Assembly: GCF_021389975.1 (NCBI RefSeq)
Contig: NZ_CP089981.1
Coordinates: 1,947,501 to 2,011,500, forward strand
DNA: 64,000 nucleotides
Direction: 5' to 3'
Source of the DNA: Fulvivirga ulvae
Lineage (GTDB): Bacteria; Bacteroidota; Bacteroidia; Cytophagales; Cyclobacteriaceae
The notes beneath the pieces were generated by a model. It was not told the origin of the DNA, made no database searches, and saw nothing but the letters and a program-made list of their open reading frames with translations. This document shows, piece after piece, positions 32,616 through 42,248 of this stretch. The position numbers and the translations under genes were made by a program. Position 1 is the stretch's first letter. The number at the start of each line of letters is the position of its first letter.

Positions 32616-33827
32616 ATGAATAAAATTAACTATAAGACCATTGGTATCCATTTGCTTGCCTGGCTGACTTATGGGTTTATAATTTTCAATTTGATATCAT
32701 CATTTCGCGGAGATTATAACCACAGCCTCTGGTTCGATCTTCGGATACTGACTTTGCATGCCCTGGCTTTTTACCTCAATGTGTACTTTCTGTTGCCAAG
32801 GCTAATGGAGAAGAACAAGTACATGGCTTATTCTTTTTCAATCATACTGGTGCTGGTCTTTCTTTATTTCGTGAGAGAACTCTTTGCCTTTTTTGAACCT
32901 ATAGACCGTTTTGCTTTTATAAGGGATATTTTTGAAAGGCCTTATCCTGCCTATCAATTGGAAAAGGGGATGTTTGCAGATAGTGCCGTACGAACATGGC
33001 CCTTTACAGATAGTCTCATTATGAGTAAGACAGAGCCTCCGTTTATAGGAAGTCAAACACGTCCCGTACCAGGACTTTTTATTAAGTCATTTGGAGATAC
33101 TGGATTTACACGTGCCGCTATTCGCTTTAATCCACCATTACTCATGGATATACTGTCTTCCATTGCTATTCTCTTTATAAGTACCACCTACTGGGTCACC
33201 AAACAGGCGCAGAAGCGTGAACAGATGGAAATGACGCTTAAAAGTGAAAACCTTGATACAGAACTAAAGCTTCTGAAGTCACAGATAAACCCCCATTTTC
33301 TATTCAATGCTTTAAATAATATTTACTCCCTTAGCTACCGAAATCAAAAGATGGCGCCCGACATGGTTATGAAGTTATCGGAAATGCTGCGTTACGTACT
33401 TTATGAAACCAATGAGTCGAAAGTTACCTTGGATAAAGAAATAGCTTACATCAACAACTACATTGATTTCCAAAGGCTAAAGACTGATAATAAGGCCAAC
33501 ATCAACATTCATATCGATATCCATAACCCGGAACTGCTCATTGAGCCTATGTTGTTGATCCCTTTTATTGAAAACAGCTTTAAGCACAGCAATATTGATC
33601 ACCCGGACGGCTGGGTTAGCATTAACCTCACCACTTTTGGGAAGGCCAGTGTGCTTTTTGAAGTTAGCAATAGTAAGCCTGTAACAGAATTTACCAAAGA
33701 TAATACCGCAGGGATTGGCCTTGAGAATGTTGAAAAGAGGCTTCGGCTGCTATATCCCGAAAAGCACGACCTCACTGTTGAAGAAAACCGGGATTCTTTT
33801 ACTGTTAAATTAATAGTTATCCTATGA
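32616..33827 (+). CDS. LytS-type sensor histidine kinase (pair 2)
   Basis: A 403-residue kinase with three N-terminal transmembrane helices, a ~90-residue loop (about residues 95-180) and a fourth helix (LLMDILSSIAILFISTTYW). A coiled coil leads to LLKSQINPHFLFNALNNIYSLSYRN with the phospho-acceptor His and a short ATPase domain (IPFIENSFKHSN; GIGLENVEKRLRLLYP). Its stop overlaps the regulator start by 4 bp. A probable LytTR direct repeat lies just upstream, consistent with autoregulation. Confidence 0.92.
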   Translation: MNKINYKTIGIHLLAWLTYGFIIFNLISSFRGDYNHSLWFDLRILTLHALAFYLNVYFLLPRLMEKNKYMAYSFSIILVLVFLYFVRELFAFFEPIDRFAFIRDIFERPYPAYQLEKGMFADSAVRTWPFTDSLIMSKTEPPFIGSQTRPVPGLFIKSFGDTGFTRAAIRFNPPLLMDILSSIAILFISTTYWVTKQAQKREQMEMTLKSENLDTELKLLKSQINPHFLFNALNNIYSLSYRNQKMAPDMVMKLSEMLRYVLYETNESKVTLDKEIAYINNYIDFQRLKTDNKANINIHIDIHNPELLIEPMLLIPFIENSFKHSNIDHPDGWVSINLTTFGKASVLFEVSNSKPVTEFTKDNTAGIGLENVEKRLRLLYPEKHDLTVEENRDSFTVKLIVIL

Positions 33828-34522
33828 ACGCCTCATGTATTATTGTTGATGATGAACACCCCGCCCGGGTGCTGCTGGAGGATTATGTAAGCAAGATGCC
33901 TCAGCTCAAACTTGCCGGTGTTTTTAGTAATCCTATTGAAGCCATAGCTTTCATGAACACCCGGCAGGTGGACATTATCTTGCTGGATATCCAAATGCCG
34001 GAGTTGAGTGGCATAGAATTTCTAAAGTCGATGCCGAAACGCCCGAAAGTAATTTTTACAACAGCTTATCAGAACTATGCTTTACAGGGCTATGACCTGG
34101 ATGTAGTGGACTACTTGCTTAAACCTATTAAATTCGAACGCTTTTTACAGGCAGTTAACAAAGCCTGCGACCTTCTTAAGCTCGAACAAAAAGGTACTTC
34201 AACAGTTATGGAACAGGTGATCAGTGTAAAGGCTGACCATAGGATACATAGGGTCAGTGTAGCTGATATTCAATACATTGAGGGCCTGAAAGAATATGTC
34301 CGGTTCCACCTTGACGGTGAGAAGCTTATAACCCTGGAATCGTTAAAAAGACTGGAAGATATACTGCCTTCAGGCAATTTCATCCGCATACATAAATCAT
34401 ATATTGTAAATAAGGCTAAGGTAAAGTCCATCTACGGTAATCAGATTCAGTTAAGCAATAGCACCTATGTGCCTATCGGGAAGCTGTACAGAAACGATAT
34501 TATGGAGCGCTTGTTTACATAA
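33824..34522 (+). CDS. LytTR-family response regulator (pair 2)
   Basis: A 232-residue regulator: receiver (CIIVDDEHPARVLLE; Asp in IILLDIQMPELSG; Thr in FTTAYQNY; Lys in LLKPIKFERF) and LytTR domain (ISVKADHRIHRVSVADIQYIEGLKEYVRF... FIRIHKSYIVNKAKVKSIYGNQIQL). Translation is coupled to the kinase. The permease array follows after 147 bp, which carries dyads of a different regulator (TGTTYC-N5-GGAACA), so the downstream permeases need not be its only or main target. Confidence 0.93.
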   Translation: MNASCIIVDDEHPARVLLEDYVSKMPQLKLAGVFSNPIEAIAFMNTRQVDIILLDIQMPELSGIEFLKSMPKRPKVIFTTAYQNYALQGYDLDVVDYLLKPIKFERFLQAVNKACDLLKLEQKGTSTVMEQVISVKADHRIHRVSVADIQYIEGLKEYVRFHLDGEKLITLESLKRLEDILPSGNFIRIHKSYIVNKAKVKSIYGNQIQLSNSTYVPIGKLYRNDIMERLFT

Positions 34523-34523
34523 A

Positions 34524-34563
34524 TGTTCCGATACGGAACAATAAAATGTTTCGTATCGGAACA
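34524..34563. promoter_or_regulatory. Two TGTTYC-N5-GGAACA dyads before permease 1
   Basis: TGTTCC-GATAC-GGAACA (34524-34540) and TGTTTC-GTATC-GGAACA (34547-34563), 23 bp apart. The two spacers are reverse complements, so the pair also forms one large inverted repeat that could fold in RNA. Ends 52 bp before a TGGCAC element; typical spacing for an enhancer-type activator site. Confidence 0.65.
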
Positions 34564-34615
34564 CACAACAGAATGGTTTCTATGTAATTTGTCCAAAATC
34601 AGCGTTCTGCCCTCA

Positions 34616-34631
34616 TGGCACATTCTTGGGT
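34616..34631 (+). promoter_or_regulatory. Degenerate sigma-54-like promoter for permease 1
   Basis: TGGCAC-ATTC-TTGGGT. The -24 half is perfect; the -12 half has TTGG with one base less spacing than consensus (GG-N10-GG if the next G pair is used). It lies 39 bp before the start codon and is supported mainly by the activator-type dyads upstream. Confidence 0.35.
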
Positions 34632-34669
34632 ATGCCAATATGTGAGAATTTTCACTAATTTAACTCACA

Positions 34670-37096
34670 ATGCTCAGGAACTACTTTAAAATTGCCCTTA
34701 GAAATTTATTAAAGCAGAAGGTTTACTCTGTGATCAACATTTTTGGCCTGTCCTTCGGTATGGCTTGTGTGTTGCTCATCGTAGTTTATGTAAAGGATGA
34801 GCTCAGTTACGATAAATTTCACAAACATGCCGATGATATTTACCGGATAGCATGGTTTTCCAATAATCCGCAAACACGGACACCGCACCCGATGGCCCTG
34901 GCGCTTGTAAAGGACTTTCCGGAGGTGGAGGCTGCCACGTCATTGTCTCCCCTATGGGGTGCCGGACTTACCAAACAGACATTTTCCGTCCGCAATCCCG
35001 AGAAGGATATCACCCATGATGAAAAAGGCATTCTATCTGTAGACAGTACCTTTTTTGAGGTGTTTTCATTTGAATTATTGAAAGGGAATAAACAGGAAGT
35101 ACTGCGAAATGTAGGCGGTATTTTACTCTCAGAAACCCGTGCCAGGAAGTATTTTGGCGATGAAGACCCGGTCGGAAAAGAATTGGCAATTAACGATGAC
35201 CGTACCTTGCTCATGGTTGAGGGTGTTTTTAAAGATGTGCCTCAAAACTCGCATTTTCATTTTGATGCTTTAATATCATATGTAACTATGAAAGCATTAG
35301 AGGGGCGGGATAGTCCTTACTACACCTGGGCCGATTTTGGGCACTACAATTATATCCGGCTGAAACCGGGAAGTGATCCTGATAAGCTGGAAAGCCAATT
35401 GATGCAGTGGGCCATGAAATATGTGGACGTACCCGAAGAGGAAATGCAAATGGCCATGCAGAACGGCATGCATTTTAAACTCCAAAGGCTGACAGATATC
35501 CATCTTGGTTCCCGGATCCGCTGGGAACTGGAAGCAAATGGTAACAAAGAGTATGTCTATATCATGTCGGCGGCAGCCCTGCTGATCCTGGTCATTGCCT
35601 GCATAAACTTCATGAACCTGACTACAGCTCGTTCTACCGAAAGGGCACGGGAGATTGGGATCAGAAAATCTTTAGGTGCTTATAAATCCCAGGTAAGCCT
35701 GCAGTTTTTAGGCGAGTCGCTGCTCACTGCTATCTTCGCCATGCTCGTTACCGGCCTTTTAGCAGAAGTATGCCTGCCATTCTTTAATGTTATTACCCAT
35801 AAATCATTAAGGATAAACTACCTCCAAAACCCGGAGTTAATACTCATTTTGGTTGGAGGTACGATTATAACAGGTCTTGTAGCTGCATTGTACCCTTCAC
35901 TCTTTCTTTCTTCCATGAACCCGGTGGTAAGCTTGAAAGGTGTTGGAAGGCTCAAACCCAAAGGAGCCGGATTCAGAAAGATGCTCATTGTGTTTCAGTT
36001 CATTATTTCCATGGCCTTACTCAGCGGTAGCCTGATCATCTATAATCAGCTACAGTTTATTCATAACAAAGACCTGGGCTTTGACAACGACAAGGTAATC
36101 GTGATCCCTTTGAAGAACGAGGATCTGAGTGAGAAGCTGGAGTCTATGAGGACAGAGTTGAGTAAGATAAAGGGGATTACATCCGTGTCGGCAACTTCTA
36201 ATGTACCAGGAAGACAGTTTAACCAAAACTCTATCTCCAGGACGGATGACCCTCAAAGCAGGGTATCCGCATCAGAAACCTATATAGACTACAGCTTTTT
36301 TGAAACGATGAGTATAGAGTTTGCGGCCGGCAGAGGCTTCTCCAGAGATTTTCCCACAGATTCCAATGCATTTGTTATTAATGAAACTGCTGCCAAAAGC
36401 ATCAACCTGGCAGACCCGGTTGGCAAAGAGATAACCTGGTACACTGACAATAACAGACGAGAGCCCTTAAAGGGCACAGTCGTTGGTGTGGTTAAAGATT
36501 TCAATTATGGCTCCCTGCATGAACCCATCAGGCCTCTGCTTTTTTATCTGGCACCTGCCTATAATGATATGTTGATAAAGGTTCAGGGAGAAGATTTTGC
36601 AGAAACTATTGCTGCTGTGGAACAAACATGGAAAAAATTTGAGAACAGGTTTGAGTTTGAATACTCCATACTGGCCGATGATATGGGTTTGCTTTACGAG
36701 GGTGAGAAGAAAACAGCCAATGTTTTTGGGGGCTTCTCTGTAATCGCTATTCTCATAGCTTGCTTTGGCCTTTTTGGTATAGCCTCATTGAGTTATTCGC
36801 AAAGAATAAAAGAAGTGGGGATACGCAAAGTTATGGGGGCATCAGTATTCAGGATCCTTACCCTGTTGGTGAGGGATTTCTCGGTGCTGATCGCTTTGTC
36901 TATCATCATCGCTATCCCGGTAGCCTGGGCTATTATGGATAACTGGCTCGAAAACTTCACCTACCGTATCGGGATTTCCTTTTTTGATTTTGCAATTTCA
37001 GCTGTAATACTGGTACTGGTGGCTCTGGTAACAGTTTCTTACCTCACGGTCAAAACGGCCTACAGCAACCCTGTAGATGCTTTAAAGGAGGAGTAA
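34670..37096 (+). CDS. MacB/FtsX-type ABC permease 1
   Basis: An 808-residue permease with two FtsX units: N-terminal transmembrane helix (VINIFGLSFGMACVLLIVVYV), MacB periplasmic core domain (~residues 50-265), three helices, a second periplasmic domain (~460-660), and a C-terminal FtsX unit (AILIACFGLFGIASLSYSQR.KEVGIRKVMGAS). SERAREIGIRKSLGAYKSQ is the coupling-helix motif of the first unit. It needs a separate ATPase, which is not encoded nearby. First of three tandem paralogues, likely under NtrC-type control. Confidence 0.92.
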   Translation: MLRNYFKIALRNLLKQKVYSVINIFGLSFGMACVLLIVVYVKDELSYDKFHKHADDIYRIAWFSNNPQTRTPHPMALALVKDFPEVEAATSLSPLWGAGLTKQTFSVRNPEKDITHDEKGILSVDSTFFEVFSFELLKGNKQEVLRNVGGILLSETRARKYFGDEDPVGKELAINDDRTLLMVEGVFKDVPQNSHFHFDALISYVTMKALEGRDSPYYTWADFGHYNYIRLKPGSDPDKLESQLMQWAMKYVDVPEEEMQMAMQNGMHFKLQRLTDIHLGSRIRWELEANGNKEYVYIMSAAALLILVIACINFMNLTTARSTERAREIGIRKSLGAYKSQVSLQFLGESLLTAIFAMLVTGLLAEVCLPFFNVITHKSLRINYLQNPELILILVGGTIITGLVAALYPSLFLSSMNPVVSLKGVGRLKPKGAGFRKMLIVFQFIISMALLSGSLIIYNQLQFIHNKDLGFDNDKVIVIPLKNEDLSEKLESMRTELSKIKGITSVSATSNVPGRQFNQNSISRTDDPQSRVSASETYIDYSFFETMSIEFAAGRGFSRDFPTDSNAFVINETAAKSINLADPVGKEITWYTDNNRREPLKGTVVGVVKDFNYGSLHEPIRPLLFYLAPAYNDMLIKVQGEDFAETIAAVEQTWKKFENRFEFEYSILADDMGLLYEGEKKTANVFGGFSVIAILIACFGLFGIASLSYSQRIKEVGIRKVMGASVFRILTLLVRDFSVLIALSIIIAIPVAWAIMDNWLENFTYRIGISFFDFAISAVILVLVALVTVSYLTVKTAYSNPVDALKEE

Positions 37097-37106
37097 AAAC
37101 GATACT

Positions 37107-39488
37107 ATGATCTACAACTATCTCAAAATATTACTCCGTATAACGCGCCGCCAGCATTTTTTTGCAATAATCAATTCTCTGGGCCTATCAGTGGGCATGG
37201 CTGTATTCATCCTGATCATGCTTTGGGTTAACCACGAGGTAAGCTTTGACGGATTTCATAAAAATGCCGGAGATATTTACAGGGTCAATACTGTTTGGAA
37301 GAAAACGGGGGAGAAGAGTGCAAGTACTCCGGGTAAATTGGCAGAGGCCATAAAAACATCTATTCCTGAAGTTGAGCTCGTGGCACGTTTACACTCAAGC
37401 AGCGATCAGTCATTCTATACATACGGCGATAAAAGCTTCTATGAAAACAAAATCGCTTATGTTGACCCGGCATTTTTTCAAATGTTTGATTTTCCCGCCA
37501 TTAAAGGAGGTGCTTCCAATTGGCTGGAGCCATCAGGTTCTATGGTCATTTCGGAGACCATAGCCAGAAAATATTTTGGAAGCGAAAACCCGATCAACAA
37601 AGTGCTGACCTGGAATAACAGGACTGATAATATAGTTACGGGTGTGGTGGCGGATTTTCCTGATAACTCACACCTGCAATTTAATTTCATCTATTCCCAT
37701 AACGACCTGCAGCGGTATTGGCCGGGAGGGTATAGCTGGACTAATTTCGTTCACAATACTTATTTACAGCTTAAGCCGGGAGCCGATATTGAAGCCGTAA
37801 ACAAAAAGTTAACGGCGCTTCTTTTTAACAATACCCCGGCATCCCGGGAGGAGGTTCATGAAATATATTTACAGCCACTAGAGGATATATACCTTGACCC
37901 TAAGGTTTCTTCTTCAGTGGCAAAACAGGGTAATCGGCAGTACGTAAATATTTTCTCGATAGTAGCCTTGGCCATTCTTGCCATAGCCTGTATTAATTTT
38001 ATAAACCTGTCCACTGCGAGGGCTGGAAAAAGAGCCCGGGAAGTTGGGGTAAGGAAATCACTGGGAGCCAGTCGCAAGAGTTTGATCATCCAGTTTTTCT
38101 CCGAGTCCCTGGGTATGGCATTCATCTCCTTTCTGGTGTCAATGCTCCTGGTTGAGATTTTCCTGCCGGCCTTTAATCAGCTTGTACAAAAAAACATTGA
38201 CATCGACTATGGCAATTGGAGGTTCCTGGGTGGGCTGGCCGTAATGGTATTTCTAACGGGGATCATATCGGGAATTTACCCTGCCCTGCTGCTTTCTTCA
38301 TTTAAAACCACCTCTGTGCTTAAGGGTGCCCCTGTCAAAGAAGGTCATAGCCGGCTGTTTAGGAAGGGGCTTGTAGTCATTCAGTTTACTGTTTCCATGC
38401 TATTGATCATCGGTTCAACGGTAATTTTTAAACAACTCTATTTTCTTCAAAACAAGCAGCTTGGTTTTAGCAAAGAAAACACAATTTACATACCAGCTCA
38501 GGGAAATATTACCAGTAAATATGAAATGGTAAGACAGGAGCTTCTTCAAAGCCCTCACATTGCTGATGTCACCGCCAGGGAATCATTACCTATGGTATCT
38601 ATTAACACCAATTACATCACCTGGCCGGGTAAAGAATCGGATTTGAATTATTCTGTTGAAACTATAGCCGTGGATTATAATTTCATGGAAACCATGGGAG
38701 TCAAATTTAGCGATGGCAGGAATTTTTCTGCAGAGCATGCTACTGATGCAGATCGTGCTTTCATAGTTAACCAAAGTGCCGTCGAAATGATGGAATTGAA
38801 GGAGCCGGTGGGCACGGAAGTTTCAACGCGAGGCCGTGAAGGAGAGATTATTGGCGTTATTCCTGATGTAAATTTCAAATCCCTGCATCAACCGGTCCAG
38901 CCACAGTTGTTTTATGTCTTAAAAGATTTCCAGAGCATGACCATGCAGCTCTTCGGAGTAGTACTGATCAAGATAGCGGGGAATGACCCTTCTGCCGCTA
39001 TTGAGGATATACAGAAGGTGGCAAAAAAATACAATCCTGATATACCCTTTGAGTACCATTTTCTGGATCAGGAAATAGATGCACAGTATGCATTTGAAGA
39101 ACGCTTAAGCAAAGTCAGCAATTATTTTAGTGGCCTCGCAATAGTGGTTTCATGCCTTGGCCTGCTGGGGTTAGTTACATACACTACCCAGCAAAGGGAG
39201 AAAGAACTGGGCATAAGGAAGGTTCTTGGTGCCTCACCGGCTCATTTACTTCGTAACCTGACCGGCGATTTCCTTCTTCTGATCTTACTGGCCTGGCTAA
39301 TGGCAGCTCCGTTAGGCTACTACCTGCTTCATGAATGGCTGCAGGGTTTTGCGTATAAAATCGACTTGAACATAGCAACATTTCTTGGAGCTGGTGCAGT
39401 AGCTCTGCTTGTTACCTTATCGATAATAGGTACTCAGCTCATACGTGCTATACACACAAATCCGGCAGAGGTGCTTAAATGTGAGTAG
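37107..39488 (+). CDS. MacB/FtsX-type ABC permease 2
   Basis: 793 residues, the same eight-helix, two-periplasmic-domain layout as permease 1, with coupling motifs GKRAREVGVRKSLGASRKS and QREKELGIRKVLGASPAH. It begins 10 bp after permease 1, without a dyad or promoter of its own, so the two are one transcript. The paralogues are well diverged in their periplasmic domains, suggesting different partners or an asymmetric dimer. Substrate unknown; the family moves peptides, lipids or drugs, or transmits mechanical signals to the envelope. Confidence 0.92.
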   Translation: MIYNYLKILLRITRRQHFFAIINSLGLSVGMAVFILIMLWVNHEVSFDGFHKNAGDIYRVNTVWKKTGEKSASTPGKLAEAIKTSIPEVELVARLHSSSDQSFYTYGDKSFYENKIAYVDPAFFQMFDFPAIKGGASNWLEPSGSMVISETIARKYFGSENPINKVLTWNNRTDNIVTGVVADFPDNSHLQFNFIYSHNDLQRYWPGGYSWTNFVHNTYLQLKPGADIEAVNKKLTALLFNNTPASREEVHEIYLQPLEDIYLDPKVSSSVAKQGNRQYVNIFSIVALAILAIACINFINLSTARAGKRAREVGVRKSLGASRKSLIIQFFSESLGMAFISFLVSMLLVEIFLPAFNQLVQKNIDIDYGNWRFLGGLAVMVFLTGIISGIYPALLLSSFKTTSVLKGAPVKEGHSRLFRKGLVVIQFTVSMLLIIGSTVIFKQLYFLQNKQLGFSKENTIYIPAQGNITSKYEMVRQELLQSPHIADVTARESLPMVSINTNYITWPGKESDLNYSVETIAVDYNFMETMGVKFSDGRNFSAEHATDADRAFIVNQSAVEMMELKEPVGTEVSTRGREGEIIGVIPDVNFKSLHQPVQPQLFYVLKDFQSMTMQLFGVVLIKIAGNDPSAAIEDIQKVAKKYNPDIPFEYHFLDQEIDAQYAFEERLSKVSNYFSGLAIVVSCLGLLGLVTYTTQQREKELGIRKVLGASPAHLLRNLTGDFLLLILLAWLMAAPLGYYLLHEWLQGFAYKIDLNIATFLGAGAVALLVTLSIIGTQLIRAIHTNPAEVLKCE

Positions 39489-39493
39489 GCTGG

Positions 39494-39531
39494 TGTTTCA
39501 TGGCGGAACATAGGTGTTTCAAAAAGGAACA
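39494..39531. promoter_or_regulatory. Two TGTTYC-N5-GGAACA dyads before permease 3
   Basis: TGTTTC-ATGGC-GGAACA (39494-39510) and TGTTTC-AAAAA-GGAACA (39515-39531), 21 bp apart (two helical turns). The flanks ATAGG and GAAA of the second copy match the copy before the NtrC-type regulator. A sigma-54-like element follows 64 bp downstream. Confidence 0.65.
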
Positions 39532-39594
39532 GAAAGACCTGATTTATTTGAATGGAAAGCGCTAATCATTTGATAATCAATAATATTTGGTTGG

Positions 39595-39610
39595 TGGCAT
39601 ACGGATTGGA
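39595..39610 (+). promoter_or_regulatory. Sigma-54-like promoter for permease 3
   Basis: TGGCAT-ACGGA-TTGGA keeps the GG-N10 spacing of the sigma-54 consensus; the -12 GC is GG. It lies ~65 bp before the start codon and 64 bp after two activator-type dyads. Confidence 0.45.
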
Positions 39611-39674
39611 GTAGCGTAGTTGTTCCGAATCACCAGCCAATGGTCATGAGGTAATTCATCTAAATACAGAGAGC

Positions 39675-42047
39675 ATGTTGAAAAACTTTTTTAAAATATC
39701 TTTTAGAAGCCTTTGGAAGCAAAAGGTTTTTAGCCTGATCAATATTGCAGGACTTACTCTCGGTATCTCCGTGTGTATGGTTATCTATCTATATGTAGAT
39801 GACCAGGTCAGCTATGATAACTTTCACTCAAAGGCTGACAGAATCTTCCGTTTACTGCGTATCGGCAATATCAATGGAGAAAAATACTTCATTGGAGTTA
39901 CGGCTGCACCATTTGCCGATGCACTTGAGACAGACTTTGCACATGAAGTGGAGCAGACTGTCCGGTTGTTTTATAGCGATGGCCTCGTACAGTACGAGGA
40001 TAAAACTTTTCTGGAACCGAAATTTATACTTGCCGACTCCAATTTTTTAGAGGTTTTCACCTTTCCACTGGCCTTAGGAGACCCCAATACAGCTATGAGT
40101 AAACCCAATGGGGTATTGATCACTAAGTCAATCGCGCAAAAGTATTTTGGAGATGAGAACCCAATGAATAAAACATTTCGGGTGGGTAATGAATATGACC
40201 TGACTGTAACAGGGGTGTTTAAAGATTTACCGGCCAGGACACATCTTGATTTTGACTTTGTGGCTAACCTCGCCCTCCTGAGAAATGAGTCCTTTTTTAG
40301 CCATTGGTGGAGCAACAGCATGATCACCTATGTGCTTTTAAAAGACCCTGCAATGGAGCAGACCCTTGAAGCACAATTGCCGGATTTTATGACCAAGTAC
40401 TTTGGTGAAGACTTTAAAAAAACGACCAATCGGATTGATCTGACTTTGCAGCCACTATCCGAAGTTTACTTCGAGCAGGATGTACGCTACGATCAGGTGC
40501 TTCATGGCAGCAAAAGCAGTGTTATCACCTTCAGTGCGGTTGGAGTATTCATATTTCTGATTGCCTGCATTAATTTTATGAACCTGGCGACTGCCAAGTC
40601 TGCACTACGGGCCAGAGAGGTTGGTGTGAGAAAAACGTTGGGCTCATCAAGAAGTAAATTGATTATCCAGTTTCTTGGAGAGGCTTTTCTGATATCCGGG
40701 ACTTCGGTTGTTATTGCCTTTATGGCCCTGGAGCTGTTTCTTCCTTTTTTTAATCAGGCATTCGGTCTCGAACTTTCCCTGGCCCACAAACTGCCGGTAC
40801 TCATCCCCGGTCTGGGGCTGATCATTGTTATTACAGGCCTGCTATCAGGAATCTACCCGGCCTTTGTCCTTTCCGGGTATAAGCCGGTTGAGGTATTGAA
40901 GGGAAAATTAAGGGGCGGAGGCAAAGGAATAAGCTTTAGGAAAGTGCTGGTGGTCCTTCAGTTTTCCACATCCGTATTTCTTATTATCCTGACCCTTCTG
41001 GTTGGCAAGCAGATGAAGTTTATTGAGGAAAAAGACCTTGGTTTTGATAGAGAGCAGGTATTGACATTTCCACTAAACCATGCTGAAATACGCGAAAAGA
41101 GTGAAGCTTTGAAAAATAGATTGCAAGAGCATCCCTCAGTAGTGGCTATCGGTAGCGGAACAGGTATTCCGGGTGGCTTTCACGATACCATGACTGCCAC
41201 TATAAAAGGCATCGAAACCCAACCTCGTTTCCGTACACTATTTGCCGATGCCGGTTATTTCGAAAGCTTTGGACTGGAAATAGTGGCAGGGCGAAGTTTT
41301 ATTAAAGACCATGCGGCAGATCATGATCAGACTGTAGTGCTTAACGAACGCGCAGTCAGGGAAATAGGCCTGACCAACGAGGCGGTCTTGGGAAGAGAGA
41401 TTTCCATCTCTTTTGATTCCGTTCCTAAGACAATCATCGGAGTGGTTAAAGATTATAATTTCTCATCACTTAAGGCAAAAATTGAACCTCTCATGATCAG
41501 TAATGTCGACAACGGCAGAATGGTAGCGGTTAAGCTGGAGGGTGATATCAATGATGCAATAGCGCATATTGAAAACGTCTGGAATGACCACTCTTCTACC
41601 TACCCGTTGGAATATACATTTCAGGACGAGAATTTCAGCAGACTTTACAAGACGGAGCAGTTGCAAGGAAAGCTGTTTGCCACGTTTTCCGGGATTGTAA
41701 TCTTTATTTCCTGTCTTGGCATCTTCGGCCTGGCCACGTTTACTGCTAACCAACGGCTGAAAGAGATTGGTATCAGAAAGGCGTTGGGAGCTACAATTAA
41801 GAGCATAATCGGGCTGCTGGTTAAGGATTACCTGCTGCTTATATTAATGGCCAACCTTGTTGCCTGGCCTGTAGCCTGGTACTTTTCAGAAAAGTGGCTG
41901 GATCAGTTTGCTTACAAAGCGCCCTTAGGTATAGGAATATTTGTTTTGACTCTTCTGGTTGCTTTGGTAATCGCATTGGCTTCGGTAGTGTTCCAGTCAG
42001 TAAAAGCCGCACTGGCCAATCCGGTTGATGTGTTGAAAGAAGAATAG
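39675..42047 (+). CDS. MacB/FtsX-type ABC permease 3
   Basis: 790 residues with the same architecture as permeases 1 and 2: MLKNFFKISFRSLWKQKVFSLINIAGL start, MacB core domain, ALRAREVGVRKTLGSSRSK coupling helix, a second periplasmic domain, and a C-terminal FtsX unit ending in NQRLKEIGIRKALGATIKS. It has its own upstream region with two activator dyads and a sigma-54-like promoter, so it is a separate transcription unit that can be co-induced with permeases 1-2. No ATPase gene is adjacent. Confidence 0.92.
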   Translation: MLKNFFKISFRSLWKQKVFSLINIAGLTLGISVCMVIYLYVDDQVSYDNFHSKADRIFRLLRIGNINGEKYFIGVTAAPFADALETDFAHEVEQTVRLFYSDGLVQYEDKTFLEPKFILADSNFLEVFTFPLALGDPNTAMSKPNGVLITKSIAQKYFGDENPMNKTFRVGNEYDLTVTGVFKDLPARTHLDFDFVANLALLRNESFFSHWWSNSMITYVLLKDPAMEQTLEAQLPDFMTKYFGEDFKKTTNRIDLTLQPLSEVYFEQDVRYDQVLHGSKSSVITFSAVGVFIFLIACINFMNLATAKSALRAREVGVRKTLGSSRSKLIIQFLGEAFLISGTSVVIAFMALELFLPFFNQAFGLELSLAHKLPVLIPGLGLIIVITGLLSGIYPAFVLSGYKPVEVLKGKLRGGGKGISFRKVLVVLQFSTSVFLIILTLLVGKQMKFIEEKDLGFDREQVLTFPLNHAEIREKSEALKNRLQEHPSVVAIGSGTGIPGGFHDTMTATIKGIETQPRFRTLFADAGYFESFGLEIVAGRSFIKDHAADHDQTVVLNERAVREIGLTNEAVLGREISISFDSVPKTIIGVVKDYNFSSLKAKIEPLMISNVDNGRMVAVKLEGDINDAIAHIENVWNDHSSTYPLEYTFQDENFSRLYKTEQLQGKLFATFSGIVIFISCLGIFGLATFTANQRLKEIGIRKALGATIKSIIGLLVKDYLLLILMANLVAWPVAWYFSEKWLDQFAYKAPLGIGIFVLTLLVALVIALASVVFQSVKAALANPVDVLKEE

Positions 42048-42248
42048 ACCCGCTTTTACAGAGATGCCTACATTGGTTAAATATGACCAAACTATCATCT
42101 TTCATAAATGGCTAATTAGCAGTCAATTTTTCACCATACTCTGAAACGGTTTTATGCAACTATATTTTCCACCTTTTTACATAAACTACTATGAAAAGTA
42201 GTTTTTCAGTATCAAATTTGTGTTCCCCAAGAATAATTCTATTCTTAA

